Assembly (NCBI GenBank): GCA_002343845.1
Contig: DDSQ01000165.1
Coordinates: 5,611 to 22,464 of the forward strand
Length of the DNA stretch: 16,854 bases
DNA from: Planctomycetes bacterium UBA2386
Lineage (GTDB): Bacteria; Planctomycetota; UBA1135; UBA2386
Direction: 5' to 3'
In this document: in pieces, positions 16,405 through 16,854 of the stretch
Position numbering within the stretch: position 1 is the stretch's first letter
Layout: each line of letters begins with the position of its first letter
The notes under the pieces: generated by a model
The model's database searches: none
What the model saw: only the letters and a program-made list of their open reading frames with translations
What the model was told of the DNA's origin: nothing
Made by a program: the position numbers and the translations under genes

Positions 16405-16854
16405 TCACTTCGGCTCGACCAGCAGGTAGCCGGCCATCTCGAGGTGCAGGGCCGAGCAGAACTCGGTGCAGTAGAACGGGAAGACGCCGGCCTTGTCGAC
16501 CTTGAACACGATGTTGCAGTGCTTGCCGGGTTCGAGGCTGACGTTGATGTTCTGGCCGCCGATCGCGATGCCGTGCGTGGCGTCCTTCGCCTGCTCGACG
16601 CTGGTCACGTGCAGGTGCACGGTGTCGCCTTGCTTCACGCGCACGATGTCGGGCGTGAAGTGGCTGCGCACCGCCGTCATGTAGACGTGCACGCCGTCGT
16701 CCTTGCGCTCGATGCGCTCCTTGCCGGCCACGGTCGCGTTCGGATCGACCGCGTGCGTGTAGGGGTTGGTCCCGATCGGCTTGTAGACCTCGATCGGCTT
16801 GATCTTGCCGACCTTGATCATCTGCGCGTTGTGCGGCTCGCCGAGCGGCAGCGG
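16405..16854 (-). CDS. nosZ: Nitrous-oxide reductase NosZ, C-terminal CuA domain (5' part outside window)
   Basis: NosZ reduces N2O to N2 in the periplasm. Only the last 149 residues are visible; the frame is open to the window edge, so the CuZ propeller, the export signal and the promoter are not seen. The segment LGEPHNAQMIK, conserved in the linker before the cupredoxin domain, is present. The CuA site is complete: an upstream histidine in ATHGIAIGG and then CTEFCSALHLEM, giving the two cysteines, histidine and methionine at the known spacing. The residue between the cysteines whose carbonyl binds copper is glutamate rather than the tryptophan of Pseudomonas NosZ; I associate CTEFC with clade II enzymes. 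It is the first gene of the nos operon visible here. Confidence 0.96.
   Translation of the reverse strand, partial: PLPLGEPHNAQMIKVGKIKPIEVYKPIGTNPYTHAVDPNATVAGKERIERKDDGVHVYMTAVRSHFTPDIVRVKQGDTVHLHVTSVEQAKDATHGIAIGGQNINVSLEPGKHCNIVFKVDKAGVFPFYCTEFCSALHLEMAGYLLVEPK

Overview
The window is GC-rich bacterial DNA (most third codon positions are G or C) and almost fully coding. I suspect a Planctomycetota-type bacterium. The reasons are a GH172/DUF2961 hydrolase, several exported proteins whose signal peptides end in an 'AQ' cleavage motif, an outer-membrane barrel (so a Gram-negative envelope), and a nitrous-oxide reductase of the non-proteobacterial type. This is inference from gene content; no rRNA or other taxonomic marker is present.

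Layout. At 1-2838 (+) lie the 3' end of ruvB, tgt, and an exported endonuclease/exonuclease/phosphatase-family protein, with junctions of 4 bp or less. At 2841-5089 (-) are a small zinc-ribbon membrane protein and a secreted DUF2961/GH172 protein with overlapping ends. Divergent from these is a POTRA-less Omp85-like barrel (5166-6482, +). At 6574-7599 (-) is the most remarkable gene, described below. At 7709-11396 (+) are an exported alpha/beta hydrolase, a tandem universal stress protein and a cysteine-synthase-family PLP enzyme. At 11400-16854 (-) is a nitrous-oxide respiration operon read from the right edge: nosZ (3' part only), nosD, nosF, nosL, nosY, a conserved-looking membrane protein and a ModA-like binding protein, mostly joined by 4-11 bp overlaps.

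Central finding. The gene at 6574-7599 looks broken into three same-frame pieces by two TGA codons. Each TGA sits exactly where the first cysteine of a thioredoxin CxxC motif belongs: W-U-G-P-C in a TlpA-like domain and G-U-G-W-C in a second thioredoxin-like domain. Each is followed at the proper distance by a stable hairpin with the layout of a bacterial SECIS element. The remaining frame is intact, with a signal peptide and an AGGAGG ribosome-binding site. TGA is a normal stop for nearly every other gene here. The simplest reading is an exported, two-domain thioredoxin-like selenoprotein with two selenocysteines, both replacing the attacking cysteine of a redox motif.

The nos operon would supply N2O reduction: NosZ is the enzyme, NosD/F/Y the copper/sulfur maturation transporter complex and NosL a copper chaperone. 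The two last genes are candidate uncharacterised accessory factors. No tRNA, rRNA, CRISPR array, insertion sequence or long repeat was seen, and no gene-free stretch exceeds 200 bp.
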